Below, in pieces: positions 1 to 12,152 of a stretch of DNA of 64,000 bases. The translations under genes were made by a program, and so were the position numbers. The notes under the pieces were generated by a model that saw only the letters and a list, made by a program, of their open reading frames with translations, was not told where the DNA came from and ran no database searches. This DNA is from Lumbricus terrestris (taxonomy: Eukaryota > Annelida > Clitellata > Crassiclitellata > Lumbricidae), in NCBI GenBank assembly GCA_949752735.1, contig OX457050.1:41564784-41628783 (forward strand), read 5' to 3'. Numbering within the stretch: the stretch's first letter is position 1; every line of letters starts with the position of its first letter.

Positions 1-231
1 ATGGTGTTGGATTGATGAAATATAATTCTCATTTTAAATAGAAGTTGGATTGATAGCAAAAAGTTATTGTTGAACTAGAAGCTTGATTGATTAAATGAAT
101 TCTCGCCTAAATGTCAGCAGTTAAGATTGATGTTGAATGTGCTACGCAGTGGGTTTGCAAACGTTTAATTTAAAAAATTATTATTATTATTATTATTGTT
201 GTTGTCCGATGTATTTTCCACTTGTATTCAT
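1..231. repeat. degenerate dispersed monomers and short (TTA)n tract
   Basis: AT-rich sequence with weak copies of the gaagttggattgatgaaa motif that recurs through the window, and a short TTA tract near 180-196. I see no gene. Confidence 0.4.
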
Positions 232-350
232 TCATTTCAGACATTTATATAGCACCTCTTCAGAGTACCTACTCAGAAGCGCTCCCGAACCAACCACAGT
301 AACAGTCTTAAGAGCAGAGTTGAACGTATTCTCAAAGGCTTTAGGCATTA
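232..350 (-). mobile_element. LINE 3' end fragment (left piece of a split copy)
   Basis: Read on the minus strand this is the end of a CR1/jockey-like LINE: the last codons, then the family 3' tail (gggagcgc..ctgagta followed by gctatataaatg). The same tail occurs near 13030, 18000 and 21100. The preceding part of the LINE C-terminus lies at 10323-10478 in the same orientation, so the DNA transposon between them inserted into this LINE. Confidence 0.6.
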
Positions 351-374
351 CCCAAGCAGCACGCAAACGTTTTT

Positions 375-3300
375 TCAACGTTTATTTTTAGTTGGGAACG
401 TTGAATAATGGTTTACGTTACATTACAAACGTCCTGATAACGTTTTAGAAACGTTACTAGGAAAACGGTTATGTTACAAACGTTTCCCTATCGTTCAGAC
501 AACGTTTGCGCAAAATTTTACTTGACTTCACACAGGATTTATTTGCACCCAAATTGGCCGCGTTTTGTTTTATATAAATGCAGTTACGTTTAAGCAAACA
601 CCCTACTGACATAAAATCAATTTATTTTAGCACGGTGTAGCAAACGTTTCGGTAACGTTTCAGCAACGTTTGAACAAAATATCACTCTAGCTAATTTGAC
701 AACTTCCGTTTTCGAAACGTTTTAGGAACGTTTTCATATAACGTTCGACTGCAAACGTTTTTCTAATGTTCCAGAAACGCTTCGCTATAATATTAGTCTA
801 TTTTCCATAAAGACGGATCGTTTCAGAGAATATCAACTGCGTCTTATACCAGTTGACTCCAAAATAGTTCGTTTATAGAATCCCCGTCAATATTAATGCA
901 ATTTTCAGTGTATAAAACCTTCAGACGTTTTCAAAACGTTTTGGGAACGTTTTCATACAACGTTCAGTTGCAAACGTTGTTCTAATGTTCTAGTAACGTT
1001 TCGCTATAATATTAGTCTATTCTCTATAAAGAGGAGTCGTTTCAGAGAATATCAACTGCGTACGCGTCTTATACCAGTTGGATCTAAAACAGTTCGTTTA
1101 TAGGATCCCTGTCAATATTAATGCATTTTTTAGTGTATTAAATCTTGAGACGTTTTCGAAACGTTTTGGGAACGTTTTCATACAACGTTCGGCTGCAAAC
1201 GTTATTCTAATGTTCCAGAAACGTTTCGCTATAATATTAGTCTATTCTAAATAAAGAGGAGTCGTTTCAGGGAATATCAAGTGCGTCTTACGCCAGTTGA
1301 ATCCAAAATAGTTCGTTTATAGAATCCTCGTCAATATTAATGCAATTATTAGTGTATAAAACTTTCACACGTTATCAAAACGTTTTGGGAACGTTTTCAT
1401 ACAACGATCGGCTGCAAACGTTATTCCAATGTTCCAGAAACGTTTCGCTTTAATATAAGTCTATCTTCCATAAAGTGGATCCCACTTGTTTCAGACAATT
1501 TCCCTCTCGTCTTATACCAGTTGCATCCAAACTGGTTCTTTTATAGAATTCCCGTTAATATTAATGCAATTTTTAGTGTATTAAATCTTCAGACGTTTTT
1601 GAAACGTTTTGGGAACGTTTCCGGAACGTTTTCATACAACGATCGGCTGCAAACGTTATTCTAATGTTCAAGAAGCAGAAACGTTTCGCTTTAATATAAG
1701 TCTATCTTCCATAAAGAGTAATCGTTTCAGACTATTTCAACTGCGTCTTATACCAGTTGAATCCAAACTAGTTCTTTGATAGAATTCCCGTTAATATTAA
1801 TGCAATTTTTAGTGTATTAAATCTTGAGACGTTTTTGAAACGCTTTGGGAACGTTTTCATACAACGTTCGGCTGCAAACGTTATTCTAATGTTCCAGAAA
1901 CGTTTCGCTTTAATATAGGTCTATCTTCCATAAAGTGGGATCGTTTCAGACAATTTCACTTGCGTCTTATACCAGTTGAATCCAAAATTTGATCTTTTAT
2001 AGAATCCGTTTACATTAATGCAATTTTTAGTGTATTAAATCTTCAGACGTTTTCGAAACGTTTTGGGAACGTTTTCATACAACGTCCGGCTGCAAACGTT
2101 ATTCCAATGTTCCAGAAACGTTTTGCTATTCTTTTGGTCTATTTTCCTTAAAGAGATCGTTTCAGACAATATCAACTGCGTCTTATACCAGTTGAACCCC
2201 AAATAGTTCGTTTACAGAATCCCCGTTAAGAGGCCTATTAATGCAAATGTTAGTTTATAAAATCTTCAGACGTTTTGGGAACGTTTTCATACCTCGTTCG
2301 GCTGCAAACGTTATTCCACTGTTCCAGAAACGTTTCGCTTTGATATAAGTCTATCTTCCATAAAGAGTAATCGTTTCAGACAATTTCAACTGCGTCTTAT
2401 ACCAGTTGAATCCAAACTAGTTCTTTTGTAGGATTGCCGTTAATATTAATGCAATTTTTAAGTGTATTAAATCTTCAGACGTTTTTGAAACGTTTTGGGA
2501 ACGTTTTCATACAACGTTCGGCTGCAAACATTATTCTAATGTTCCAGAAACGTTTTGCTATTCTTTTGGTCTATTTTCCTCAAAGAGATCGTTTCAGACA
2601 ATATCAACTGCGTCTTATACCAGTTGAATCCCAAATAGTTCGTTTACAGAATCCCCGTTAATAGGCCTATTAATGCAAATGTTAGTTTATAAAATCTTCA
2701 GACGTTTTGGGAACGTTTTCATACAACGTTCGGCTGCAGACGTTGTTCTAATGTTCCAGAAACGTTTCGCTTTAATATAAGTCTATCTTCCATAGAGAGG
2801 AATCGTTTCAGACAATTTCAACTGCGTCTTATACCAGTTGAATCCAAAATAGTTCTTTGGCAGGATTGCCCTTAATATTAATGCATTTTTAAGTGTATTA
2901 AATCTTGAGACGTTTTCGAAACGTTTTGGGAACGTTTTCATACAACGTTCGGATGTAAACGTTTTTCTAATGTTCCAGAAACGTTTCGCTTTAACATAGG
3001 TCTATTTTTCATAAAGAGGGATCGTTTCAGACAATATTAACTGCCTCTTATACCAGTTGAATCCAAAATAGTTCGTTTAAGACATTATCAACTGCGTCTT
3101 ATACCAGTTGAATCCAAAATAGTTCGTTTATAGAATTCCCGTTAATATTAATGCAATTTTAGTGTATAAAATCTTCAGACGTTTTCGAAACGTTTTGGGA
3201 ACGTTACGTTCGGATGTAAACGTTATTCCAATGTTCCATAAACCTTTCGCTTTAATATAAGTCTATCTTCCAATAAGAGGGATCGTTTCAGACAATTTCA

Positions 3301-3430
3301 GCTGCGTCTTATACCAGTTGAATCCAAAATAGTTCGTTTATAGAATCCCTGTCAATATTAATTAGGACAATTTTTAGTGTAAAAACCGTCAAACGGTTTC
3401 GAAACGTTTTGTGAACGTTTTCATGCAACA
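375..3430 (+). repeat. tandem array, ~210-230 bp unit, about 12 copies
   Basis: The block acgttttcataca.cgttcggctgcaaacg recurs near 732, 948, 1171, 1391, 1630, 1853, 2072, 2281, 2504, 2716, 2933 and 3190. Each unit also contains a ctgcgtcttataccagttga block and a gttaatattaatgcaa block. Units differ by substitutions and small indels. Two units (near 2230 and 2662) carry an extra GGCCTA inside the gttaatattaatg block. Confidence 0.85.
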
Positions 3431-3433
3431 TTC

Positions 3434-3808
3434 GTGTTGACCGGACCGCTGCCCACGTTAATCAACAGTTCATGGTTCCTGCAGAGGCTGTTTACCTCGC
3501 GTAGCGACTTAGATTGTACCTCAGCACACCCGTTTCCACTGACGGGAGTCTTCGGGCAGAGCCTCCTCAGGCATTCCCATGCCGAGTTTGACTCGCCTAA
3601 CGCAATGTTACCCATTAACGCGTTAAGGTTTGGGTCGGACTTTGAGGGAAGTAATCAGTGGATTTATGCTCAAATAAATTGTCGGTCGGGTACATGTTCA
3701 GTAAAAATCGTGGCAGTGCAGGGACCATGTAGAGCAAAGGCCTTTTCACAAGGGCGCTTTACACTTTTCAGGCTGCATGACTTTGAAACTTCCGACGAGA
3801 GATGATTC
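3434..3808 (+). CDS. candidate exon or ORF inside the 10 kb transposon, unknown product
   Basis: An open frame of 123 codons starts just after the left tandem array, in sequence clearly richer in GC than its neighbours. The product has no motif I recognise. The position (first unique sequence after the terminal array) and base composition suggest a promoter-proximal exon of a gene carried by the transposon, but length and composition are the only evidence. Confidence 0.2.
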
Positions 3809-5293
3809 CAACTTCTCTTATCTGGTAATCTTTCGGACTGTTCGCAGTGTTAACTCTAGAAACTAGTAAAAACTTTCTTCCTAGCCTATAATTTGTCAGA
3901 AAGCAAGATTTTAGTCTAATTTTAATTTCATTTCTCGTGTAATATGTTGTGTTATGTCAATTTAATTGTCTTGCATAAACGAAATATAGCCTTCTCGGTA
4001 AAAGAGCATTTGCCCCGACGTTTTGCTCTGGCTTGTCCTATTAAGCTTATAGCCTACACACCCTGGCTGTCTACGTTTCCAACTCACCACCCTCTTAATT
4101 CCTGATCATTTTGTTTCGATTAAGCGAATGTAACTTCGCTTTTTGTAGGCTACGTACAAATTTTGAGTTGACGATTGCGATTAGTCTATTTACTTACTTA
4201 CTTACTTAATTACTGCAAGTCCCTGGTTCAAACCACTACACAGTGACCTGGAATACCGGTGCTTTGTTCTGATTGGTTGAAACGAAAATGTATAGCACAG
4301 ACAGGTGCGCTGTGACCGTTGCGGCCTTCATGGCTGGTTTAAACCAGTTTCTTTGTCTTGCAAGGTTGTTGAACTCGGGCACGTGTTGACGATGAATTCG
4401 CCGAAGTTAGAAAATTACAGAATCTCATCAAATTCTCGTGTGCGTCAATGTATTCGGCAAATCGAGGCAAGGAAAACGAAGTGAAATTCATGCTTTAATA
4501 TGCGAGTTAACCCATTCTTGAGATATAAACTGATCATTGTGAAACTTTGCTGTTAGCGTGCCATGAATGTTCTAGTTGAAAATTCCGTGATCTATAGTTT
4601 AGACTCGCTAAATTTTTCGCTCAATGTAGCGTTGTTTTTTACCAATACCACTTCTATTTAGATAACCATTAATTATTTTCATCAGTCCAACTGAAAATTT
4701 ATGATTTTTAATCATTCCCACTTTTGCCTAAGTAATATTAGTTTAATCATTTCAAGTCTTAGCAAGAATCCTTTTCGTCAATCCAATTTGTAGTCGACTA
4801 ACGCTAAAAGCCATGTAATAGTTAGTAATTTAGAACGGTCAAAACAATGGTTTTATACTACTGAAAATCCGAAACTGTTATGAAAAATTACTAAATTTAT
4901 TCACGTTTTTTGCTGTGTTATATTAAGGCCTTAAGAGAATACAGTAAATGTAGGCCTAAATCATTTAAGTTTTGGGGTTAGAGTTTTTGAAAATTTGTAC
5001 GAGTTATTATATTTTATATTCGATGTTTCAGCTTGTTGACTTTAACACAAAATCTGGATTTTGGCACGAACCATTGATTTTTGAGACATTTGCCGTGGAA
5101 CCATAATAATTATTATGATGGTGACAATATTGAAATTCTAGTTCATAATGCTCATGCTGGTAATGCCCATGATTACAATGCGTGTAATGATTATGACAAC
5201 TTATTACGATATTGGTTTTGATGTAGGCCTAAATGATGACTGCGTTGTTGATGGTTACGATAAAATTTTGCTTTTGTACTGTGAAATTTTGTA

Positions 5294-5371
5294 GATGAGA
5301 AGAGGTCATGACCCATCTTCAGCCTCACCAGTTCTGGAGGGTCAAATACTGGGTGACAAAGACATTCAGAG
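5294..5371 (+). other. possible small internal exon inside the transposon
   Basis: A 26-codon open stretch is preceded by a pyrimidine-rich acceptor (ttttgtag) and followed by a consensus donor (GTAAGA). It encodes a polar, unrecognised segment beginning MRRGHDPSS. Both splice signals are visible, but nothing links it to a specific protein. Confidence 0.2.
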
Positions 5372-5647
5372 TAAGATTCAGGACTTTGTAGCGTAATTAG
5401 TATTATAATTTTTGTGTGTCATTAATTAGATCAATTATTTATCATTGTGTTGGTGTCTGATGCATAAGACATCATCCATAGAAGAATCCTGAAGTCTGAA
5501 TGTATATTCATGTAATCAATATGAATGCCATAAACTTCGCTCAAATAGAGTGCTGCAGCCACATCCCATATTTCAATGCTCTCAGTAAGTAAGCATTTAT
5601 ATGAATTTTAATGGCATCAAATATTAAACTATGTTAGTTAGTATACC

Positions 5648-5829
5648 ATAGCATCATCATCATCATCAAAATCCTTGGGCTAAATGCCCGTAGGTGTCCG
5701 ACGCCACTCTGTCTGAGTGTCTCGTGTCATGCTGCCCAGCTTCAACTGGTCTGGTCAGCAGGTCCATACCATTGACATCTTGGAGCAGCTAGACCACCTT
5801 GTCTGATTGAAGAGAATATTCGGAGAAAG
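5648..5829 (-). mobile_element. probable RTE-like 3' end with (CAT)n, split by a hAT
   Basis: A CATCATCATCATCATC tract, on the minus strand a (GAT)n 3' tail like that of the RTE-like LINE at 54083, is followed by GC-balanced sequence. It continues on the far side of the hAT at 6801-6900. No clear frame survives. Confidence 0.35.
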
Positions 5830-6800
5830 CAGTGCCGGCGCTAGGGTACCTGAGGCCCCCCCAAAGAAAAACTTGAGGCCCCCCATACCTTGAGCTGTCA
5901 TCTCAGCAAAATTTCTCATAATATAAGTGCTGAAAGACATGGTGTAAGACTTCAATAAAAGTCCCATCCCAATTGTTAATTTTTTTGTAATTTCCATGCT
6001 GTAATGGTAGAAATTTTAGGCTGTCATCTTTACAAAAATAGCTCTTTTTCATTGCTGTTAGTCATGGTTTAGGACTTCAGAGTGTCCCTCTCCGTTGTTT
6101 AAATTTATCCGATTTGCCAACTGTAATGGTAGCATTTATAGGCTGTCATCTGAACAAAATTGATCATTATTGATGGGCAGCTAGTGGATGATACTTATGA
6201 AATATTTCTGAAATATTGGTGATACAAGGATTCCGTCCCAACCACAAATTGTGGAGCCGTGCCCCTGTCCACACCCCCAAGTCTCCTCTTTGGTTGAAGG
6301 ATAATGCTCTATTGGTTTGAGTAATATAATTTTGTATGCTTTGCTTTAAAACATAATTCGGTGCGTGGTTTCAGGATTGAACAGTTATGAAAGGTATAAT
6401 TACCAGCTACATTTGAGGCCCTTTGCAAACTTTAGATCAGACACATACCAAGGACATATGGGACCCTACACAGGCTTTAATGTTTGGGTCTCACGCAGGT
6501 TTTATTTTGAGGCCTCATCCAATTAGCAAATAGAATAAGTTACAATTTATAAGCGTTGTGTTTGAGAAAGTGAACGAAATTGCCTGAGTTAGTTTAAATG
6601 GCTTTATACTCACGCCCAAAATCAGTATGGTATTTGCATTAGGTCTGCTATGGCAGTGCCATATGGTTAGTTGAGACATGCACCAGACCGGATCTGTACA
6701 GTCACAAATAGGCATAATGACCAGCTAAATTTGGGGGCCCCTTTCAAACTCGGGGCCCCCCCAATTGGGGGGTACGGGGGGGGTGCTAGCGCCGGCACTG
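5830..6800. mobile_element. hAT-type non-autonomous element
   Basis: Ends are CAGTGCCGGCGCTAG and its inverted copy CTAGCGCCGGCACTG, with a perfect 8-bp target duplication GGAGAAAG at 5822-5829 and 6801-6808. The CAG start and 8-bp duplication are hAT hallmarks. The 971-bp interior has CCCCCC/GGGGGG runs just inside the ends and no transposase. Confidence 0.9.
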
Positions 6801-7904
6801 GGAGAAAGGCATGAAGGACAACCTGGGTCAATGCCCGTATGTGTCCCACGCTCTCCCTCGAACCTCTCCACTGGTCTGTCCTAACCGGCCTGTGCATCTT
6901 ACATATAGCATCATAGCATGCTCTAATCATTGCAGGTTGCATTTGCGCAAGGATTATTTTTATGAATCCAATCATGTGCACAATTTAAGCAAGAATTATT
7001 TTCATCAATCCAACTGCTAGTTTAGCAAGAATTCCTTCTTGTGATCAACCAAATTTCTGTTCCAATTATAATATCCAGATGATAAAGACAGCTTGCTATA
7101 ATGTGCAAATAATGAAGAATGTTAAAATAATAAATTACAGTTTTACAACCTTTCTGGAGGCTTTCACTCACTTTTCCATTGTAATAAAAATTCCTTATTT
7201 CTTAAATTTCATCTTGAAATGCAGTTATAGAGTGCGTTTGGGATGTGGCTTGTAGGCTGCAGCACTCGTTTTGAGTGAGTTGGGCAGACCTATTGTTTAC
7301 TTATTCAGATACTTCGTTTTCGGTATTACCATCGAATGGTGCATACTAAAAAAACCTGTGTCTTGATTCAGACTTGTCATTTCAATAATACATCGTGTCA
7401 TAAGGCACAGCTTTGTTTCTTCAAGATAGTAATGCAATGTAATTAAGCCAGATAGTTTATAATCTGAAAATAAATGTGCTGAATTACCACATGTATATTT
7501 AAAATTTGATACTACATCAACTGCATTTAATACTCTAAAAATGGTATCTACAATGTATGCTTGAATTAAAACATTCTTTTCTGGAGTTGACCATTGTTGA
7601 AACAGGTCATCTCATTGTCTTTATCTTGCCATGCATAAAACTAGAACTGTTCTGCTGTGTAGCTTTTCTGTTTGCCGGAAATAGATCTTGTAACTCACTT
7701 TCTATATTTTTGTTTTGCTCAGTCGCCTACGAGTGTAATAACTTTGTTCTTAAATAGTTCTACACTGCTTAACCTCCATAGGCTGACTCTGAATCTTACT
7801 CGACTGATTTTGTGGCTGCTGGCCTGATTATTTTAAAATTAAGACTTCATAAATCTCTGCAACTTGTTGGGCTAGCGTTTTATAACTAATATGTATGTAT
7901 GTAT

Positions 7905-8111
7905 GTATGTGCACTTGTTATAGCGCCCCTTCAAGCTCTCTACTCAGAGGCGCTCCCGAATGCAGAGCGGACACTGCATCGGAGTTTCACGCCGAAGCGC
8001 TGAGCAATTGTGAGTGAAGGACTTGCCCAAGGTCCTTATGCGGCGAGGTGGATTCGAACCTCGAACCTTCCGGCTTCAAGGCAACGACGCCACCACTACA
8101 CCACCGCGCCC
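7905..8111 (-). mobile_element. tRNA-derived SINE with LINE-like tail
   Basis: On the minus strand it starts with tRNA-like GGGGCGCGGTGGTGTAGTGG (A box) and GGTTCGAATCC (B box). A body follows, then a 3' tail (gggagcgcctctgagtagag...gaaggggcgctata) matching the 3' ends of the LINEs in this window. It ends at a TATG-type microsatellite. Shared tails suggest mobilisation by that LINE. Confidence 0.85.
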
Positions 8112-8270
8112 CACATAATATGCTCGGGTGACATCTTCTATATAATTATTATGATCCTTTAATGGGTGTCCATATCAGCAACGTGCATACATATTACATA
8201 GATACATGCATGCATATTTATCCAACATATCAATAACATTAGTAACTGAATTAAGGTTGCATTCTGATTC

Positions 8271-8509
8271 CAGTGAAACACCAGAATTCGTCAGTGAGCT
8301 CTGTTCCTGCATTCATCCTGCCGGAACGAGGAACATTGCTCTCTACAGCATGTCGGGGACCTACTTCATGGTGCTGCACTCGCATCTACAACCTTGCACC
8401 AAGCACTTCGATCTGCCACAGTCGTTGGACCGTCTTCTTGGAACAGCCTTCTATGTTACACCTTCCGCTCTTCCACCTCGATTATCCCAGAGACACTTTG
8501 AAATAAATC
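8271..8509 (+). other. candidate exon, unknown product
   Basis: A GC-richer block follows an acceptor-like ctgattccag. Two overlapping frames are open, so the frame is uncertain. Neither product resembles a family I know. It could be a later exon of the gene carried by the surrounding 10 kb transposon. Confidence 0.2.
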
Positions 8510-9364
8510 TTAAGATGCACCATTCTAGATCTTTTCAGCATTGCTGCATCATCTTTATGTGGATTTTCATGTGGATTTCTGATTGTTGTGTGTTTAGCTT
8601 TTTGGGCTGTCAACCGAGAAGTTAGGGTTGAAATCTTTGCCAAGACAGACATTTGTTTAGAAAAGTTTTTGATTAACCTGCACAGTAACACTTCTAGAAC
8701 ATCAGGCAAGCCTAAGACACTGCTTTTTAAATTGAAACTATTGTGTTTGTGTTAAGACATTAGTGTAATGAGCGTTTAATAATGATTACACATTATAATG
8801 CACTTTTATCTTTAGGGTTCTGACTACCCACCAGATACTTGATCATTGTTCTTTGGCGCCTGTATCAGCTAATTATTGTTACTTTTCAGGTGTTTTTTTG
8901 GCTAAAACTCTATTCACTTAATCAAGCTTCACAGGACACTACAAAGTTTCTTATTGACCAGAACATGTTTTGCAGTTCAACTGCTTCTATGTGGCTTTGT
9001 GCCGGTGTATATTCTAATTTAAGACTAAACTAAATTTTTGCAGTACGAAAAGATTATATATATAGTTGTGTTTTGACCATAGCTATGAAACTCATTGAAT
9101 AATGCTAACTCTTCAGAGAAATACTATTGCACATTGAATGGCTGAACTTAAACACTTTGGTGATAACTAGAACCTGTTGTCATCCATAGTTTTAGTGCCA
9201 TATAATTACACAAGCCTAATAGAATTGAATGCTTCTTTTTTTCTCGGGCATTCTGATGTTAGATACATTTATATATTGCATTTGCTTTTCTTTTGATGGT
9301 TTATTAAATAAACGATTTCATTATTTGCATATTTCCGTGTAACCATTTTATAGATATTAAAATA

Positions 9365-10310
9365 ACTGCTGAATTTACGTTTTATTAACGTTTTATCCAA
9401 GCGTTAGAAGAACGTCTTTGCTAACCATTGTTAAACGTTATAACAACACTGCGAACGTTGAAGTAACGTTTAATTTTGGTTAGCATAACGCTCTTTCAAC
9501 GTTTGCATGTAAACGTTTTATAAACGGAAAATCAACTGCTAAATCTACGTTTTATCAACGTTTTATCCAAGCGTTAGATGAACGTTTCCGCTAACCATTT
9601 GCGAACGTTTCATAAAGGCTATACCAAGGTTGAAATAACGTTTAAATTTGGTTGGCATAACGCTTTTTCAACGTTTGCATACAAACGTTTTGTACACGTA
9701 ATATGAACTGCCAAATCTACGTTTTTTAACGTTTTATGCAAACGTTAGATGAACGTTTTCACTAACCATTTGCGCACGTTTCATAAAGGTTATGCCAACG
9801 TTGAAGTAACGTTTAAATTTGGTTAGCATAACGCTTTTTCAACGTTTGCATGTAAACGTTTTATGCACGTAATATCAACTGCCAAATCTACGTTTTATTA
9901 ACGTTTTATCCAAACGTTAGATAAACGTTTCTGCTAACCGTTTGTGAACGTTGGATTAAGGTTATGCCAACGTTTCGGTAACGTTTAACTTTGGTTGACA
10001 TAACGTTCCTCTAACGTTTGCATGAAAACGTTTTATCGACGTAATATCAACTGCCAAATCTACGTTTTATCAACGTTTTATGCAAACGTTAGATAAACGT
10101 TTCTGCTAACCGTTTGTGAACGTTGGATTAAGGTTATGCCAACGTTTCGGTAACGTTTAATTTTGGTTGGCATAACGTTCATCTAACGTTTGCATGTAAA
10201 CGTTTTATCGACGTAATATCAACTGCCAAATCTACGTTTTATTAACGTTTTATCCAAACGTTAGACAAACGTGTCAGCTAACCATTTGCAAACGTTTTAT
10301 TAACGTTTGT
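9365..10310 (+). repeat. tandem array, ~170 bp unit, about 5.5 copies
   Basis: The block atatcaactgccaaatctacg recurs near 9531, 9702, 9872, 10043 and 10213, about 170 bp apart. Between these are dense AACGTT/AACGTTT words. This is the right-end counterpart of the array at 375-3430, with the same vocabulary but a different unit. Confidence 0.85.
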
Positions 10311-10322
10311 GTGCTGCAGGGG

Positions 10323-10478
10323 TAGACGTAGTTCCACAGGGAGCCCATTCCATGTTACAGGACCAACGACAGAGAAGGCATGGCGCTGAGTAATAGAAGT
10401 GCGTGACCGGGGCAAGAAGTTCAGCCTGTCTAGAAGAGCGGAGAGAACCACGGTGCTGGGATAATGAATGAATTTCAT
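10323..10478 (-). pseudogene. LINE reverse transcriptase C-terminal fragment
   Basis: The minus-strand product includes SITQRHAFSVVGPVTWNGLP, the typical end of CR1/jockey-group ORF2 (the R.FSV..P..WN.LP motif). The frame stops where the 10 kb transposon ends, and the rest of the LINE appears at 232-350. Confidence 0.7.
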
Positions 10479-10638
10479 TCCATTGTATTCTATGAGAGAA
10501 ATTGTACGATGATGTTGATTAATTTTAATTTAGCAGCTGATACTGAACACAGTTTGTGCATATATTATTGTTCAAATAGCTTGTGATTGTTTGGCAAGCA
10601 TCAAATAATTTATAATTAACTGTTATGTACCATTGCAG

Positions 10639-10850
10639 ATTATGCTTGCACTTCTATTCGACTGGAACATCCAGAACCTCATTGGTGCGCAGTTTGGGGT
10701 TGATCACTCAACGGCAAGTCGTGCTATCAAGCTCCGCGTTCCTGAGGCACTTGTGCGACAGCTGTCGAAATCTTCCGAAGCAACAGGAAGCTGATGCAAT
10801 GATGGAAAAGTTCTATGCTAAGGCTGGCTTCCCAAACTTAATGACCACGA
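10639..10850 (+). pseudogene. PIF/Harbinger-like transposase exon (N-terminal HTH part)
   Basis: After a splice acceptor (cattgcag) the frame encodes a helix-turn-helix-like stretch containing GAQFGVDHSTASRAIKLRVP, matching the FGVS.STVSR..HRV region that precedes the catalytic domain of PIF/Harbinger transposases. A stop follows, and after a one-frame shift comes KFYAKAGFPNL, which normally leads into the first catalytic Asp (the GAIDGTH block). That block is missing: the segment ends at GTATGT, a donor-like site. Frame disruption and the absent DDE core make this a relic. HARBI1-type domesticated genes share the fold, but the stop argues against function. Confidence 0.65.
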
Positions 10851-11200
10851 GTATGTGAATATGAAGAATTTCCATTCCATAAATGTGCAGATAACAATGG
10901 CTTGTGTATATGAGACATAAATTGTTATTCTGTGATGTTCTTGCATCTTAGCTCTTCAATAGACACAATGTGCTTGCACTTGCATTTTTCGCTTGTTAAG
11001 AAGGCATTTTGCACAATGACATTACTTTGTTTATTTAATTAAGGGCTTTGGCATGCTCAAGTTTATGATTGCTATTTGGAATCAAATTTTCTCAGCCGCA
11101 AGTTGAGTGAGCAATTAAATGTGTTTTGTGAAGTACAATGCATCTTTTTATGTTTTTTACAGGCAATGTTGTGATGAAACTTGCATTTGTGTTTCAACAG

Positions 11201-11314
11201 GTGATTTGCGATGCAGACATGTGCATCATCAACTGCGTTGCAAAGTGGCAGGGATCATTCCAGACCAGAACAAAGCAGGCACGATTGACTCGGGGAAAGC
11301 CACAAACAGACTGA
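11201..11314 (+). pseudogene. PIF/Harbinger-like transposase fragment (second Asp region)
   Basis: After an acceptor-like tttcaacag the frame reads VICDADMCIINCVAKWQGS, matching the Q.VCDA...ILNVVA.WPGS block that carries the second catalytic Asp in PIF/Harbinger DDE domains. A stop follows after about 37 codons. It is in the same strand and order as the fragment at 10639-10850, so both probably derive from one spliced gene whose middle exon has been lost or lies outside recognition. Confidence 0.65.
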
Positions 11315-12144
11315 TTAATAACCTTTTTAAGATCAGATTTCTTAGCATGAAAACTGATTGAAACTGATGAATGACTTTGTAAACTATTTACAATCTATCT
11401 GCAGCTGAATAAAGTCTTTTATTAATTATTAAACAGGGGCACCTGAGAAATTGCTAATCTACTAATACAGTTAAATGTTTTCAAAATTAAATTTCACATT
11501 TTAAGTGACGCGGAAGTTAGAATTGCAATGTGGCCAGTTCTTTCTCATCACGGTGTCTCCTTCCCCCAGACAGTTTGGTATAAATTAACTGTTTGCTAAT
11601 TTGGAAATTGTGTTTCTTGACTGGTTGCGTATTGTGGTGAAATTATGCATAATTATCTTTATATTCAGAGCTTCTAGTATTGAATGGTATGCACACTTTT
11701 GATAGTGATGATTTAGGTTGTCTGCACAGTGTTTACTGTTTGATGGTCTCTTTTGTGTGTGGCTTTGAGTTCAATCGAGTTGATAGGAAGTTCGTACATG
11801 TGTGTAATGAGGCTCTGGCAGCTCTATTATACGTTGTTTAGTTAAAATATTTCTTGTGTTCCTTGTTATTGTGATGTGATTAATAATCTACTTCAATGTA
11901 AACAGTGAACTGCTTTGCACTAGGTGCTTATGGTGGGTCAGTAAATTGCCAATATTATTATTATTAAATAAATTTGTAACACACGCACAAGATCCCACCG
12001 AAATGTGAATCTGAGGCATGGGAATTCTTAAGTAGTCATATTATTGTTAACAATAATGTTCTCGTTGCAATTGTGCTGTTAATGGATCTTCTGATAAAAT
12101 GAAGTGTTCAGTATGTAACACACATTATTATTTAAAATGCTATG
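11315..12144. other. no recognisable feature
   Basis: AT-rich unique-looking sequence. I see no open frame of note and no terminal repeats. Confidence 0.4.
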
Positions 12145-12152
12145 GTCTAGAG

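Larger units (their letters stand above)
351..10322. mobile_element. ~10 kb DNA transposon with tandem-array ends
   Basis: Left end CCCAAGCAGCACGCAAACG at 351 matches inverted right end CGTTTGTGTGCTGCAGGGG ending at 10322. Each is flanked by TA, giving a probable TA target duplication, and the two flanks are parts of one LINE. Inside each end lie tandem arrays rich in AACGTT (375-3430 and about 9365-10310). The middle carries GC-richer exon-like pieces (3434-3808, 5294-5371, 8271-8509) and later insertions (hAT 5830-6800, SINE 7905-8111). No DDE transposase is recognisable. A detached end of the same family lies at 58262-58330. The superfamily is not assigned. Confidence 0.6.

Noticed and set aside
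8206..8625. 139-aa open frame as a real gene
   Set aside because: A second overlapping frame is equally open and neither has family motifs; kept only as a low-confidence exon-like block.
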